64,000 bases of DNA from Caballeronia sp. NK8 (lineage in GTDB: Bacteria > Pseudomonadota > Gammaproteobacteria > Burkholderiales > Burkholderiaceae), in the NCBI RefSeq assembly GCF_018408855.1, contig NZ_AP024325.1, positions 930,001 to 994,000 on the forward strand, written 5' to 3'. Each line of letters starts with the position of its first letter. The first letter of the stretch is position 1. The notes below the pieces were generated by a model. The model saw only the letters and a list, made by a program, of their open reading frames with translations. It was not told the DNA's origin and did no database searches. The position numbers and the translations under genes are program-made. Below, piece by piece: positions 1 through 8,492 of the stretch.

Positions 1-1623
1 CTGAACAACGACTTCGCGATTCCCGACGCATTCCTCGAGGAAAGCGGCGCGATCGCGACGATCTTCGCCCGCACCGGCGACGACTTCGTGCGCGTGACGA
101 CCTCGCTCAAGAAGCAGGACGGCACGCGCGCGATCGGCACGCTGCTCGACCGCAAAGGCCCGGCGTATGCGCCGATGCTCGCCGGCAAGCCGTACATCGG
201 CATCGCGGCGCTGTTCGGCAAGCAGTACATCACCGAGTACAAGCCCGTCACCGATGCATCGGGCCGCGTGATTGGCGCGCTCTTCGTCGGCGTGGACGTC
301 ACGTCCGAATTCGCCGCGCTGCAGGACACCATCGCGAAGCTCGTGATCGGCGCGAGCGGCTACCACTTCGCAGTCGATGCCTCGAACGGCGCGAGTCGCG
401 GCAAGCTGCTCGTGCATCCCGGTTCGAAAGGCGAACTCGCCGATGACCGCGTCGCGCCCTTCAGGCAGATGCTCGAGACGCGCGAAGGCACGCTCACGTT
501 CGACGGCGCGGATATCGCGGGCGCGAATGCGCGCGTGCACGGCGGCACGAAGGAAATCGTCTACATGACGGTGCCGCAGTGGCAATGGATGATCGGCGGC
601 ATCGCGTATCGCGATGAATTGCTGGCGGACGTGCACGCGAGCCGCAATCGCTTTCTCGCGCTCGGGCTCGCCGTGGTCGCGCTGCTCGTCGGCGTGCTGC
701 TTTATGCGGTCGCGAAGCTCGTCGGCGGTCCCATCGACGACGTGACGCGCGCCTCCGAACGCATCGCGGCGGGCGATCTCACCGTGCGTATCGACAGCAC
801 GCGCGAGGATGACATCGGTCGTCTGATGCGTGCGATCGACGGTATCGCGCGCGGACTCGCGGGCATCGTCGCGCAAGTGCGCAGCGCATCGGCCGACATG
901 AACGAAGGCACGGCGCGCATCGCGTCAGGCAGCAGCGACATCGCGACGCGCATCGCCACGCAAGCGGCGAGCGTCGAGGAGACCGCCGCGAGCATGGAAG
1001 AAATCACGTCGACCGTGCAGCAGAACGCGGCGAACACCGCGCAGGCGGGCACGCTCGTCGCATCGGCTTCGGACGCCGCGCGCGCGGGCGGCCAGGCGGT
1101 CGGACGCGTGGTGGAAACGATGGGCGAGATCGACGCCTCCGCGCGCCGCATCGCCGATATCACCGCGACCATCGAAGGCATCGCGTTCCAGACCAACATT
1201 CTCGCCTTGAACGCCGCAGTCGAAGCGGCGCGCGCGGGCGAGCATGGCAAGGGCTTCGCGGTCGTCGCATCGGAAGTGCGCGCGCTCGCGCAACGCAGCG
1301 CCAGCGCCGTGAAGGAGATCGAGGTGCTGATCGCCGAATCCGCCGCGAAGGTCTCGCAGGGCTACCGGATCGCCGAGCAGGCGAGCAGCACGATGGGCAG
1401 CATCGTCGAGCGGGTGTCGCGCGTGAATGCCATCGTCGATGAAATCGGCGTCGCGTCACGCGAACAGGCGAGCGGCATCGAACAGGTCAACAGCGCGGTC
1501 ATGCTCATTGGCGAAGCGACGCAGCAGAACGCCGCGCTCGTCGGTGAAGCGGAGCATTCCACCACGGAATTGCGCGATCAGGCCGAGCGTCTCGCGCACG
1601 CGGTCAGCATGTTCCGCGTTTGA
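1..1623 (+). CDS. Methyl-accepting chemotaxis protein (5' end outside window)
   Basis: Transmembrane chemoreceptor that passes ligand binding to CheA/CheW. The frame is open from base 1, so the N-terminal membrane segment and the start of the sensor lie outside; 540 residues are visible. Residues 1 to about 205 look like a periplasmic single Cache (Cache3/Cache2) domain, with the [11 protein letters not shown] and GALFVGVDV stretches. A membrane segment lies near 216-239, a HAMP domain near 241-290, then the methyl-accepting signalling domain with the hairpin tip ([20 protein letters not shown]) near 395-415. The C-terminus ends in SMFRV with no CheR/CheB-binding pentapeptide. The stop lies one base from the convergent SDR gene. 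A GTG at 88 is an internal codon, not the start. Ligand unknown. Confidence 0.93.
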   Translation: MNNDFAIPDAFLEESGAIATIFARTGDDFVRVTTSLKKQDGTRAIGTLLDRKGPAYAPMLAGKPYIGIAALFGKQYITEYKPVTDASGRVIGALFVGVDVTSEFAALQDTIAKLVIGASGYHFAVDASNGASRGKLLVHPGSKGELADDRVAPFRQMLETREGTLTFDGADIAGANARVHGGTKEIVYMTVPQWQWMIGGIAYRDELLADVHASRNRFLALGLAVVALLVGVLLYAVAKLVGGPIDDVTRASERIAAGDLTVRIDSTREDDIGRLMRAIDGIARGLAGIVAQVRSASADMNEGTARIASGSSDIATRIATQAASVEETAASMEEITSTVQQNAANTAQAGTLVASASDAARAGGQAVGRVVETMGEIDASARRIADITATIEGIAFQTNILALNAAVEAARAGEHGKGFAVVASEVRALAQRSASAVKEIEVLIAESAAKVSQGYRIAEQASSTMGSIVERVSRVNAIVDEIGVASREQASGIEQVNSAVMLIGEATQQNAALVGEAEHSTTELRDQAERLAHAVSMFRV

Positions 1624-1624
1624 T

Positions 1625-2434
1625 TCAAAGCGGTTCCAGCGGATGCGGCGCGTCGTCATACGCGCCCCACACCGATTGATCGAAGTTGATCATCGAGCCC
1701 GTCATCAGACCGGATTCCGCGCTCGCGAGATAGGCGACCGCACGCGCCGCTTCGTTCGTGTTGATCAATCGCCCGAATGGCTGCGCGGCTGCGGCGCGCT
1801 CGAGCCAGTCGTCGTCCGCGCCATGATGCGTGCGCTGGATGCGGTCTTCGCCTTCGCTCGCCATCCAGCCCAGATTCAGACCGTTCACGCGGATGCGATT
1901 GCGCAGCAGCGTATAGGCCGTGTTCTGCGTAAGTGTGGCGAGCGCGCCCTTCGACGCGCAATAGGCGGCGATGAACGGCTGCCCCGCCATCGCCGACATC
2001 GAGCAGATGTTGACGATCGCGCCTTCCGTCGCTTCGCGCTTCATGATGCGGATCGTTTCCTGCATCAGAAAGAATGGCGCGCGCACATTGGTCGCGAACA
2101 TGCGATCGAAGAGTTCGGGATCGGTGTCGAGGATCGTGCCGCGTTCAGTGCTCGCGGCTGCATTGACGAGCACGTCGATACGCCCGAACTGTTCATCCGT
2201 CGCCGCAATCACCGCACGGCAATCCTCCACGCGCGACAGATCCGCCGCGACGAAGCGCACCTGCGCTCCGCTCGCTTCGGCGAGCTCACGCGCCTTCTGT
2301 TCGCCCTTGTCCCGCGAGCGCGCGCAGATCACGATGCCGTGCGCGCCTCGCTCGGCGAACAGCGCCGCCACCGCCGCGCCGAGGCCTTGCGCGCCGCCGG
2401 TGATGACCGCGACCTTGCCTTCGAGCTGAGTCAT
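1625..2434 (-). CDS. SDR family oxidoreductase of the MocDE-like operon
   Basis: NAD(P)-dependent short-chain dehydrogenase, 269 aa. It has the TGGAQGLG cofactor motif near the N-terminus, a divergent NAAAS in place of NNAG, the catalytic Ser in the SMSAM stretch and YCASK with the catalytic Tyr and Lys. The start at 2434 was chosen because GGAGAG lies just upstream and the Rossmann fold begins directly after it; a longer reading to 2530 adds 32 residues unlike an SDR. It is the last gene of a minus-strand operon after the Rieske ferredoxin (20 bp gap) and desaturase-like oxygenase, so it probably oxidises or reduces the product of that oxygenase. Substrate not determinable from sequence. Confidence 0.9.
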   Translation of the reverse strand: MTQLEGKVAVITGGAQGLGAAVAALFAERGAHGIVICARSRDKGEQKARELAEASGAQVRFVAADLSRVEDCRAVIAATDEQFGRIDVLVNAAASTERGTILDTDPELFDRMFATNVRAPFFLMQETIRIMKREATEGAIVNICSMSAMAGQPFIAAYCASKGALATLTQNTAYTLLRNRIRVNGLNLGWMASEGEDRIQRTHHGADDDWLERAAAAQPFGRLINTNEAARAVAYLASAESGLMTGSMINFDQSVWGAYDDAPHPLEPL

Positions 2435-2454
2435 GGGTGCTCTCCGTGATGCCG

Positions 2455-2763
2455 TCACACTTCGATGAAAATGCGGCCGCCCTCCACTTTCGCGGGATAC
2501 GTCTGCAACTTTTCGCATACGGGCGCGCACAGCGGACTGCCATCGCGGATATCGAAGCGACCGTTATGCTTCGGGCATTCGATCACATGGTCCATCACGA
2601 AGCCGTCGCTCAGGTGAACGTGCTCATGCGTGCAAAGGCCATCGCTGGCGTACACGGCATCGTTGACCCGGTAGATGGCGAACGTGCGGCCATCGTGATC
2701 GAAGCGCATCACGTCTTCGTCCTCGATGTCGTCCATTGCGGCTGCGTCGATCCATTGCGTCAT
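2455..2763 (-). CDS. Rieske-type [2Fe-2S] ferredoxin, MocE-like
   Basis: Small soluble electron carrier of 102 aa with the two Rieske ligand pairs C-T-H at 44-46 and C-P-K-H at 63-66, 16 residues apart as in dioxygenase ferredoxins. It would feed electrons to the adjacent desaturase-family oxygenase. The start at 2763 gives a normal Rieske ferredoxin length; a 146 aa reading to 2895 runs into the upstream gene and has no family-like N-terminus. The pairing of a Rieske ferredoxin with a desaturase-fold oxygenase matches MocE and MocD of rhizopine catabolism. A matching reductase (MocF) is not in this operon and must come from elsewhere. Confidence 0.9.
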   Translation of the reverse strand: MTQWIDAAAMDDIEDEDVMRFDHDGRTFAIYRVNDAVYASDGLCTHEHVHLSDGFVMDHVIECPKHNGRFDIRDGSPLCAPVCEKLQTYPAKVEGGRIFIEV

Positions 2764-2785
2764 GCGAGTCGTCTCCGAGTGGCTG

Positions 2786-3865
2786 TCAGGCTTGCGTCGC
2801 CGCGGGCATCGGCCGCTCGACGTGATACGACGGATCGCGCGTCTGCCGCACGAGCGCCGGAATGATTTCCGCATATGCCGCGATCGTGCTCGCATAGGGC
2901 GGCGGCATGTCGTGCTTCACCGTTTCGTGAAGACGCGGCAGCGCGTAGTACGGGACCATCGGAAACATGTGATGCTCGACGTGATAGTTCATGTTCAGAT
3001 AAAGAAACCGGAACACGGGATTCATCATCACGGTTCGGCAATTCTTGCGATGATCGAGCACATTCTCGGGCATGCCCGCATGCTGCGTCAGACCGAAGAA
3101 AAGATAGAGCCATGCGCCGTACAGGCTCGGCAGGCCGATATAGAGCAGCGGCAAGATCGAATGGAACACGAAACACGCGGCGATCACGACGGCGTAGATC
3201 GCAAGCCACGCGCGCGCCTCCCGAACCACCTTGGGCCATTCCGACTCGGGCACGTAAGTCTTTTCTTCTTCGCCGATATGCCCGAACGCCGACGAGATGA
3301 TCTTCGGCACTTCGCCCGCGGCATGCTTCAATGCGAAGACATTCAGCGCGAGGCTCAGCCAGTCCGTGGGCAACGGCACGGCGATTTCGCGATCGCGTCC
3401 GACGACGAGCGTGTCCGTATGATGACGCGCGTGACTCCAGCGCCAGATGGTCGGGCGGCGGAACACCTGAAACGACGCCACCTGATAAAGCGCCTTGTTC
3501 ATCCACGATGTTTTGAACGCGGTGCCGTGACCGCTCTCGTGCCAGCGTGAATCGGCCGGACCGCAATAGAGCGCGCCGTAGACAAGGAAGGCGGGAATCG
3601 CCCACAGCGAATGCGACTGCCATGCGAACCATGCAAGCACGCCGCTCGCGATGATCGCCGCATACCAGAGCAGCGTGTCGCGGATCGCGCGCGCGTCGCC
3701 GCGTTGCATCAGGCTTTTCATGACGGGACGCGGCACGGCGCACTTGTACCAGTCGGCGTTGACGAGACCCGCTGCTTGCGCGCGCTCGCCTGCACCGCCG
3801 ATCAATCCGTAATCGCGATGACGATCCCGCGCGCCAGCGCCGTCGAATTGCTTCGAATCCATCAT
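2786..3865 (-). CDS. Fatty-acid-desaturase-family di-iron oxygenase, MocD-like
   Basis: Membrane di-iron enzyme of 359 aa. All three histidine boxes are present: HESGH at 109-113, HARHH at 145-149 and HVEHH at 295-299. Hydrophobic segments lie near 68-102 and 219-260. The family includes lipid desaturases, hydroxylases and the rhizopine oxygenase MocD. Linkage to a Rieske ferredoxin and an SDR, and control by a LacI-type regulator whose relatives sense sugars or polyols, favours a small polar substrate over a membrane lipid. First gene of the minus operon. Two adjacent ATGs occur at 3865 and 3862; GAGGGG is spaced better for the second. Function as an O-demethylase or hydroxylase is inference. 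Confidence 0.88.
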   Translation of the reverse strand: MMDSKQFDGAGARDRHRDYGLIGGAGERAQAAGLVNADWYKCAVPRPVMKSLMQRGDARAIRDTLLWYAAIIASGVLAWFAWQSHSLWAIPAFLVYGALYCGPADSRWHESGHGTAFKTSWMNKALYQVASFQVFRRPTIWRWSHARHHTDTLVVGRDREIAVPLPTDWLSLALNVFALKHAAGEVPKIISSAFGHIGEEEKTYVPESEWPKVVREARAWLAIYAVVIAACFVFHSILPLLYIGLPSLYGAWLYLFFGLTQHAGMPENVLDHRKNCRTVMMNPVFRFLYLNMNYHVEHHMFPMVPYYALPRLHETVKHDMPPPYASTIAAYAEIIPALVRQTRDPSYHVERPMPAATQA

Positions 3866-3877
3866 GTCCCCTCAGCC

Positions 3878-3898
3878 AATGATTGAAATTACATCATT
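3878..3898. promoter_or_regulatory. Candidate operator: AATGAT-N9-ATCATT palindrome
   Basis: An interrupted palindrome lies 13 bp upstream of the desaturase start, in the shared intergenic region with the divergent LacI regulator. The octamer TTACATCA overlaps it at 3889-3896 and occurs again in the same orientation at 4000-4007 just before the regulator gene. A LacI-family dimer bound at both places could repress both genes, possibly by looping. Seen in sequence; binding is inferred. Confidence 0.45.
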
Positions 3899-4010
3899 CA
3901 TCATTACTGGGTCGATGATAGGAGCGTCACACTGACGGCGCAATCTTCACGCGCATTTGCTATCTTTAAGCATCATCGCGCGAATCGAAAAGCCATCATT
4001 TACATCAAAT

Positions 4011-5063
4011 ATGAGCAAGCGTCCCACTCTTCAGTCAGTGGCGGAGGCTGCCGGCGTCAGTCCGGCGACGGTCGATCGCGTGTTCAACGGACGCATCAGC
4101 GTGCGTGAAGGCACCGCGTTGCGCGTGATCGAAGCGGCGGAGCGCATCGGCTATCACGGTGCGGGATTGATGCGCGAGCGGCTGCGCGCGCAACGCGGAG
4201 AGCATCACGCACGGCACACGTTGGGCTTCTGCTTGCAGAAACGCGCCGATCCGTTTTATCAGACCTTTGCCCGCATTGTGAAAGACGCGGCCGCGCGTCA
4301 CGAGCCAGAGCATTGCACGGCCGTCATCGAATACATGGATGAACTCGATCCCGCTTCCATCGCACGCACGCTGCTTTCGCTCGGTGAACAGGCCGATGCG
4401 CTCGGTGTCGTCGCGGTCGATCATCCGCATGTGACGGCCGCGATCGAAACGCTGCATGGGCAGGGCAAACCCACGGTCACGTTGCTGTCCGATCTGAGCG
4501 CGCCGTTGCGGGCGGGTTATATCGGCGTGGACCCGCGCAAGAGCGGGCGGACTGCGGCGTGGGCCGTAAGCCGCCTCACGCGCCGCGACGAAGGCACGGT
4601 GGGCGTCTTCGTCGGTACGCCACGCTATCTCGGGCAGGAAAGCTGTGAGATCAGCTTTCGCTCGTACTTGCGCGAGCATGCGCCCGGTCTGCGCGTGCTC
4701 GATACGCAGATCAATCTCGAAGACAAGCAACTTGCCTACGAGGCGACACTCGCCATGCTCGCGCGTCATGAGGATCTCGCGGGACTCTACATTCCCGGCG
4801 GCGGCGTGGGCGGCGTGATTCGCGCGCTGCGCGAGGAAGCGGCGGGGCGTCGCATCGTGACCGTGTGCAGCGATCTCATGCCGGATCGATACGAAGCGCT
4901 CGTCGAGGGCGTCATCGATCTCGTGATCGATACGCCGCTCCAGCGTATCGCGGAGACGGCGATTCAGGCGATGTTGCGCGCGCTGCAGGCGTTGCCGGGC
5001 GAAGCCGCTCAGGCGAGCCAGTATCCGCTGCCGGCGCAACTCTATACGCCGGAAAACGTCTGA
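4011..5063 (+). CDS. LacI family transcriptional regulator
   Basis: DNA-binding repressor of 350 aa. The N-terminal helix-turn-helix reads TLQSVAEAAGVSPATVDRV followed by the hinge region, and the rest is a periplasmic-binding-like ligand domain to the C-terminus. The ATG at 4011 places the helix-turn-helix at residues 5-25 as usual; a TTG 54 bases earlier would add 18 unrelated residues. No clear ribosome binding site precedes the ATG. Divergent from the MocD/MocE-like operon, which it most likely controls. The effector is probably a sugar, polyol or inositol-like compound, from family behaviour only. Confidence 0.9.
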   Translation: MSKRPTLQSVAEAAGVSPATVDRVFNGRISVREGTALRVIEAAERIGYHGAGLMRERLRAQRGEHHARHTLGFCLQKRADPFYQTFARIVKDAAARHEPEHCTAVIEYMDELDPASIARTLLSLGEQADALGVVAVDHPHVTAAIETLHGQGKPTVTLLSDLSAPLRAGYIGVDPRKSGRTAAWAVSRLTRRDEGTVGVFVGTPRYLGQESCEISFRSYLREHAPGLRVLDTQINLEDKQLAYEATLAMLARHEDLAGLYIPGGGVGGVIRALREEAAGRRIVTVCSDLMPDRYEALVEGVIDLVIDTPLQRIAETAIQAMLRALQALPGEAAQASQYPLPAQLYTPENV

Positions 5064-5142
5064 GCGCGCTACGACTCATGATCGGCTAATTCTTCGGGCC
5101 TAGTCTCCTTATCGGGTTCCATTCTTTCAAAGGAGAACGATC

Positions 5143-5415
5143 ATGAAGAAACTCGCAGCCGCCCTGCTCGCATGCGCCGTCATGGTGCCGATGCTTTCCT
5201 ATGCACAATCATCGCCCACCGTGACGCGGGCAGAAGTCGAAACGCAAGTCGCCCAGGCGGAACACGACGGGACCTTGCATCAGTCCAAGACGGGCTATCC
5301 TGATGGCCCGTACAGCGAGGGTTATGGCGCCAGCAGCGAAGGCAGCGTGCAAAGCGGATGGGCCACGCAACCTTCGGCGCAAGCGCTCGGACAAGGCCTC
5401 TATACACGTCACTGA
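5143..5415 (+). CDS. Small secreted protein, DUF4148-like
   Basis: Ninety residues with a Sec signal peptide: lysines at 2-3, a hydrophobic core and a likely cut after SYAQ. The mature start (SPTVTRAEVETQVAQAEHDG) resembles the VTRAQVxxEL segment of DUF4148, a Burkholderiaceae family of short exported proteins without known function. The C-terminal half is rich in Gly, Ser and Gln and differs from the usual DUF4148 tail. A strong AAAGGAGA site sits 8 bases before the ATG. It stands alone. A second, more typical family member is at 39074-39373. Confidence 0.75.
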   Translation: MKKLAAALLACAVMVPMLSYAQSSPTVTRAEVETQVAQAEHDGTLHQSKTGYPDGPYSEGYGASSEGSVQSGWATQPSAQALGQGLYTRH

Positions 5416-5768
5416 CCGCGCGCGGACGGCGCATGGCATTGCACTTGCTTGGTTTGAAAATATGCCGCATGCACCCTTGTTGCCTGTAACATGCAACGCA
5501 AGCACGAATTCGCGTGTCATCGATTCGTTTTTTTGCTGGGCTAACATGCACGCACTCGGGAACCTTGCCCCGAGAAAGCGGCTCTATCAGCGTTTGCTCT
5601 TTCGACATGCACGTCAGGCGGGGCATCGGGGCCCGCCATATGACGCGACATGCTCCAACAATAACGCGGCACGGTCGCCGCACCAGCCGCATCCATCAGA
5701 CCAGATTGCATTCTTCGCTTCAGCATGCGAAGGGACAGTGCCCCAATCATCCCGATGGAGCGTCATCT
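5416..5768 (+). other. Intergenic region, no gene recognised
   Basis: This 353-base stretch between the DUF4148-like gene and the glycosyltransferase has open frames in several directions, but none resembles a known protein or has a good ribosome binding site. It is less GC-rich than its flanks (for example the T-rich run near 5525), which suits a promoter region for the glycosyltransferase. No terminator hairpin or RNA gene was recognised. Confidence 0.5.
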
Positions 5769-6851
5769 ATGCCGTTTGAAAGCGACTCTTTGCGTGACAC
5801 GAATCCGCTGCTGACCATCGTGGTGGCGGCGTACAACATCGAAGGCTACATCGAGGAAGCGCTCGAATCACTGCTGTCGCAGCCTCATATCGACGCGATG
5901 AAGATCATCGTGGTCGATGACGGTTCTCGCGACGAGACCTATGCCGCAGCGCGCGCGATGGTGGAGCGCGATCGCGGCGTGCATATCGAATTGCTCCAGC
6001 AGGAAAACGGCGGCCTGAGCGCCGCGCGCAACACCGGTCTCGCGGCGGTACGTACGCCGTATGTCGGCTTCCTCGACGGCGACGACATCTATCTGAAGGG
6101 CTTCACCGAAGCGGTCATTCCCGTTCTCGCCGAGGGCAAGTGGGATGTGGTCGAGTACAACGTGAAGATCATCGACGACGACGGGCGCGAGCTCGACGAC
6201 ATCACGCTGGTCGACGCCACCGATGGCGGCGGCGTTCCGATGAATCAGGCCACGCTAAAGCAGTTCGCCGACCGCTTTCATACCTTCGCGTGGGCGCGCG
6301 TGTACCGCACCGGACTCTTCGATGCAGCGCCATTCCCCGTGGGACGACACTACGAAGATGCGGCCCTCGTGCCGTCGACATATCTCCGCGCCAGCAGCCT
6401 CTATCGCATTCCCACGCCGCTGATCGGCTATCGACGACGCTTCGGCAGCATCACGCAATGCGCTTCGTTACGCGATGTCGAAGATCTGCGCGCCAATGGC
6501 AAGGAAGCGCTCGCGCGCTGCGACGGCGGCGAGATGGACGAATTCTGGCTCACCGTGTTCGACAAGCTGTTCCATCGCGCGTGCCACGTCTGTGCGCGCG
6601 TGGATCGGGCATCGTTCAAGCACGCCTCCGAGACGCTCAACGCAATGGCCGTCGATCATCGCACGACGCGCGCGACACTCACCGCGCGTAGCGGACGTGA
6701 AGTCGGCGAGCTCGCGCCATTCGACCTGAACGTGCGCGCGGACCGCTCGATTCACTTCCTCAAGGGCCTCGTCAAGAAGATGTTGCGACGCAGCCTCGAT
6801 CATCATCAACGCGAGCGGCGGCCGAGCCCGTCCAACCAGTTGAGCGGATGA
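5769..6851 (+). CDS. Glycosyltransferase family 2 (GT-A fold)
   Basis: Sugar transferase of 360 aa. The N-terminal GT-A domain starts with LLTIVVAAYNIEGYI, has IIVVDDGSRDET for nucleotide binding, NGGLSAARNTGL, and the metal-binding motif in GFLDGDDIYL near residue 100. The C-terminal third is not a recognised domain and has no membrane segment. The ATG at 5769 was preferred because GGAG lies 8 bases upstream and homology begins at once; the frame is open for 85 more codons upstream, but those are Arg/His-rich and unlike the family. No other polysaccharide genes are nearby, so donor and acceptor are unknown. Confidence 0.88.
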   Translation: MPFESDSLRDTNPLLTIVVAAYNIEGYIEEALESLLSQPHIDAMKIIVVDDGSRDETYAAARAMVERDRGVHIELLQQENGGLSAARNTGLAAVRTPYVGFLDGDDIYLKGFTEAVIPVLAEGKWDVVEYNVKIIDDDGRELDDITLVDATDGGGVPMNQATLKQFADRFHTFAWARVYRTGLFDAAPFPVGRHYEDAALVPSTYLRASSLYRIPTPLIGYRRRFGSITQCASLRDVEDLRANGKEALARCDGGEMDEFWLTVFDKLFHRACHVCARVDRASFKHASETLNAMAVDHRTTRATLTARSGREVGELAPFDLNVRADRSIHFLKGLVKKMLRRSLDHHQRERRPSPSNQLSG

Positions 6852-6864
6852 ACGCGCGCCTGGC

Positions 6865-7500
6865 TCAGACATCCTCGATCGCTCGCAGGGTCATCCGCTT
6901 ATAAGCGTCGACCAGCAGCGCGCCCTCGCCGCGCTTGTGCGCGACGGCGAGGCGCATCGTTTCTTCGCCCATTTGCCAGATCAGGAAAGCGAGCGCGTTG
7001 ACGCGCTTGCTGTCCGCGCGCGGCTTGACGCGCCGGATCGCCGCCGCGAGCAGTGCACCGCACGCTTTGCTCTCTGCAATCTCGATGTTCATCAACTCCT
7101 TGTCCGATCGCAGCGCGGAAGAAATGTCGCGCATCACGGGCTTGTCCAGCACGATCTCATAGTACTGATCGACCAGCGACGCGAACGCGCCCAGCAATTG
7201 CGCCTTGTCCTGCACCGCGTCGAGCGCCTCGCGCACGCAGCGCCGGCTTTCGGCCGCGTATAGCTCGGCGAGCGTGCGGATGATGGCGCGCTTATCGGGA
7301 AAATACTGATACAGCGAGCCGATGGAAATCTCCGCAAGCTCGGCGATCTCGCTCATCTTCACGTGCTCGCTGCCCTTCTCCGCGATCAATCGCTGTGCGA
7401 TCTCCAGGATGCGATCCAGGCGCTCGCGACTGCGTTGTTGCGCGGGTTGCCGGCGGGCCGCGCCTGATTCCGCCTTGACGCGCGGCGGCTTGTCTTGCAT
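6865..7500 (-). CDS. TetR family transcriptional regulator
   Basis: Repressor of 211 aa with an N-terminal helix-turn-helix (SEIAELAEISIGSLYQYF) near residues 45-62 and a helical ligand-binding domain behind it. The basic N-terminus is unusually long. The start at 7500 is supported by AAAGGAAAA upstream; an alternative at 7533 adds 11 residues. Divergent from the NmrA-like gene at 7614, with two operator-like repeats and a promoter in between, so it very likely controls that gene and itself. Effector unknown. Confidence 0.92.
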   Translation of the reverse strand: MQDKPPRVKAESGAARRQPAQQRSRERLDRILEIAQRLIAEKGSEHVKMSEIAELAEISIGSLYQYFPDKRAIIRTLAELYAAESRRCVREALDAVQDKAQLLGAFASLVDQYYEIVLDKPVMRDISSALRSDKELMNIEIAESKACGALLAAAIRRVKPRADSKRVNALAFLIWQMGEETMRLAVAHKRGEGALLVDAYKRMTLRAIEDV

Positions 7501-7539
7501 GGCTTTTCCTTTGCCGCATGACTGCGTGCTCAAAAATCC

Positions 7540-7567
7540 TTGACAGCTGAATGTGAGTATCTATCAT
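7540..7567 (+). promoter_or_regulatory. Sigma-70 type promoter of the NmrA-like gene
   Basis: TTGACA at 7540-7545 and TATCAT at 7562-7567 are separated by 16 bases and point to the NmrA-like gene at 7614. The -10 element lies inside the first TetR operator-like repeat, which fits simple repression. Transcription would start near 7574, giving a leader of about 40 bases. Confidence 0.7.
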
Positions 7568-7595
7568 GTTTAAAACGTGAGCAACTCTCATGTTT
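7553..7595. promoter_or_regulatory. Tandem TetR operator candidates
   Basis: Two 19-base direct repeats, 7553-7571 and 7577-7595, share GTGAG and TCATGTTT and lie 24 bases apart. Each contains an imperfect palindrome: TGAG-N5-ATCA in the first and a perfect TGAG-N5-CTCA in the second. The first overlaps the -10 element of the divergent promoter. They are the obvious binding sites for the adjacent TetR protein. Confidence 0.65.
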
Positions 7596-7613
7596 TAATC
7601 ACAGGAGACTGTC

Positions 7614-8453
7614 ATGACTGGATCGAACTTCGACGCCGCGCCCATTCTCGTGCTGGGCACGAACGGCAAGACGGGACGCCGCGTGGCCGAGCGGCTTCGC
7701 GCGCAAGGACTCGACGTGCGCGGATGCGCGCGCTCCACGCGGCCGCGCTTCGACTGGAACGATCGCGCCACCTGGGGCGACGCGCTCGCGGGCGTGAAGC
7801 GCGCCTACATCACTTATCAGCCCGACCTCGCGATACCCGGCGCGCTCGACACGGTCAGCGCGTTCTTCGACGCGGCCCGGGCAAGCGGCATCGAACGTAT
7901 CGTGCTGCTTTCGGGACGCGGCGAGGAAGAAGCGCAGGCCGCCGAAGAAGCGCTGCAACGCTCGGGCGCAATCTGGACCATTCTCCGCTGCAGCTGGTTC
8001 ATGCAGAACTTCAGCGAAAGCTTTCTGCTCGATCCGATTCGCGAGGGCACGCTCGCGCTGCCTGTCGGCGATATCAAAGAGCCTTTCGTCGATGCCGAGG
8101 ATATCGCCGACGTAGCCGTCGCGGCGCTCACGCAGCCGGGTCACGAGAACAGGCTTTACGAGCTGACCGGGCCTCGCGCGATCTCTTTCGCCGAAGCGCT
8201 CGAATGCATCGGGCAGGCATCGCGGCGCAATCTGCGTCTCGTGGCGGCTCCGGCCGATGCGTTTCGCGCGGGGTTGCTCGAGGCGGGCGTATCGACGGAG
8301 GAAACGGATCTGATTCTCTATCTGTTCACCACCGTGCTCGACGGCCGCAACGAAAAGCCTGTCGATGGCGTGCGTCTCGCCCTGGATCGCGAAGCGCGCA
8401 GTTTCGAGGACTATGCGAGGCGCACGGCGGCGAGCGGCGTCTGGGACGTGTGA
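7614..8453 (+). CDS. NmrA-like NAD(P)-binding protein
   Basis: Atypical SDR of 279 aa. The N-terminal Rossmann motif is ILVLGTNGKTGRRV, followed by a segment like the NmrA / NAD(P)H azoreductase group (IERIVLLSGRGEEEAQ and CSWFMQNFSESF). It lacks the classical YxxxK motif, as expected of that group, which acts as redox sensors or quinone/azo reductases. CAGGAGA precedes the ATG. The TetR control and divergent layout suggest induction by a xenobiotic or quinone-like compound; that is inference. Confidence 0.88.
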   Translation: MTGSNFDAAPILVLGTNGKTGRRVAERLRAQGLDVRGCARSTRPRFDWNDRATWGDALAGVKRAYITYQPDLAIPGALDTVSAFFDAARASGIERIVLLSGRGEEEAQAAEEALQRSGAIWTILRCSWFMQNFSESFLLDPIREGTLALPVGDIKEPFVDAEDIADVAVAALTQPGHENRLYELTGPRAISFAEALECIGQASRRNLRLVAAPADAFRAGLLEAGVSTEETDLILYLFTTVLDGRNEKPVDGVRLALDREARSFEDYARRTAASGVWDV

Positions 8454-8492
8454 GGTGTGCGAAAACCACGCTGTTCGCGATAAACTGTAAGG

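Noticed and set aside
702..1659. Long minus-strand frames of up to 182 codons opposite the chemoreceptor
   Set aside because: They are antisense readings of a strongly coding GC-rich gene, with Ala/Arg/Ser-rich translations and no family likeness.
5303..5779. Frame of 158 codons between the DUF4148-like gene and the glycosyltransferase
   Set aside because: It begins inside the DUF4148-like gene, has no ribosome site and no recognisable segment.
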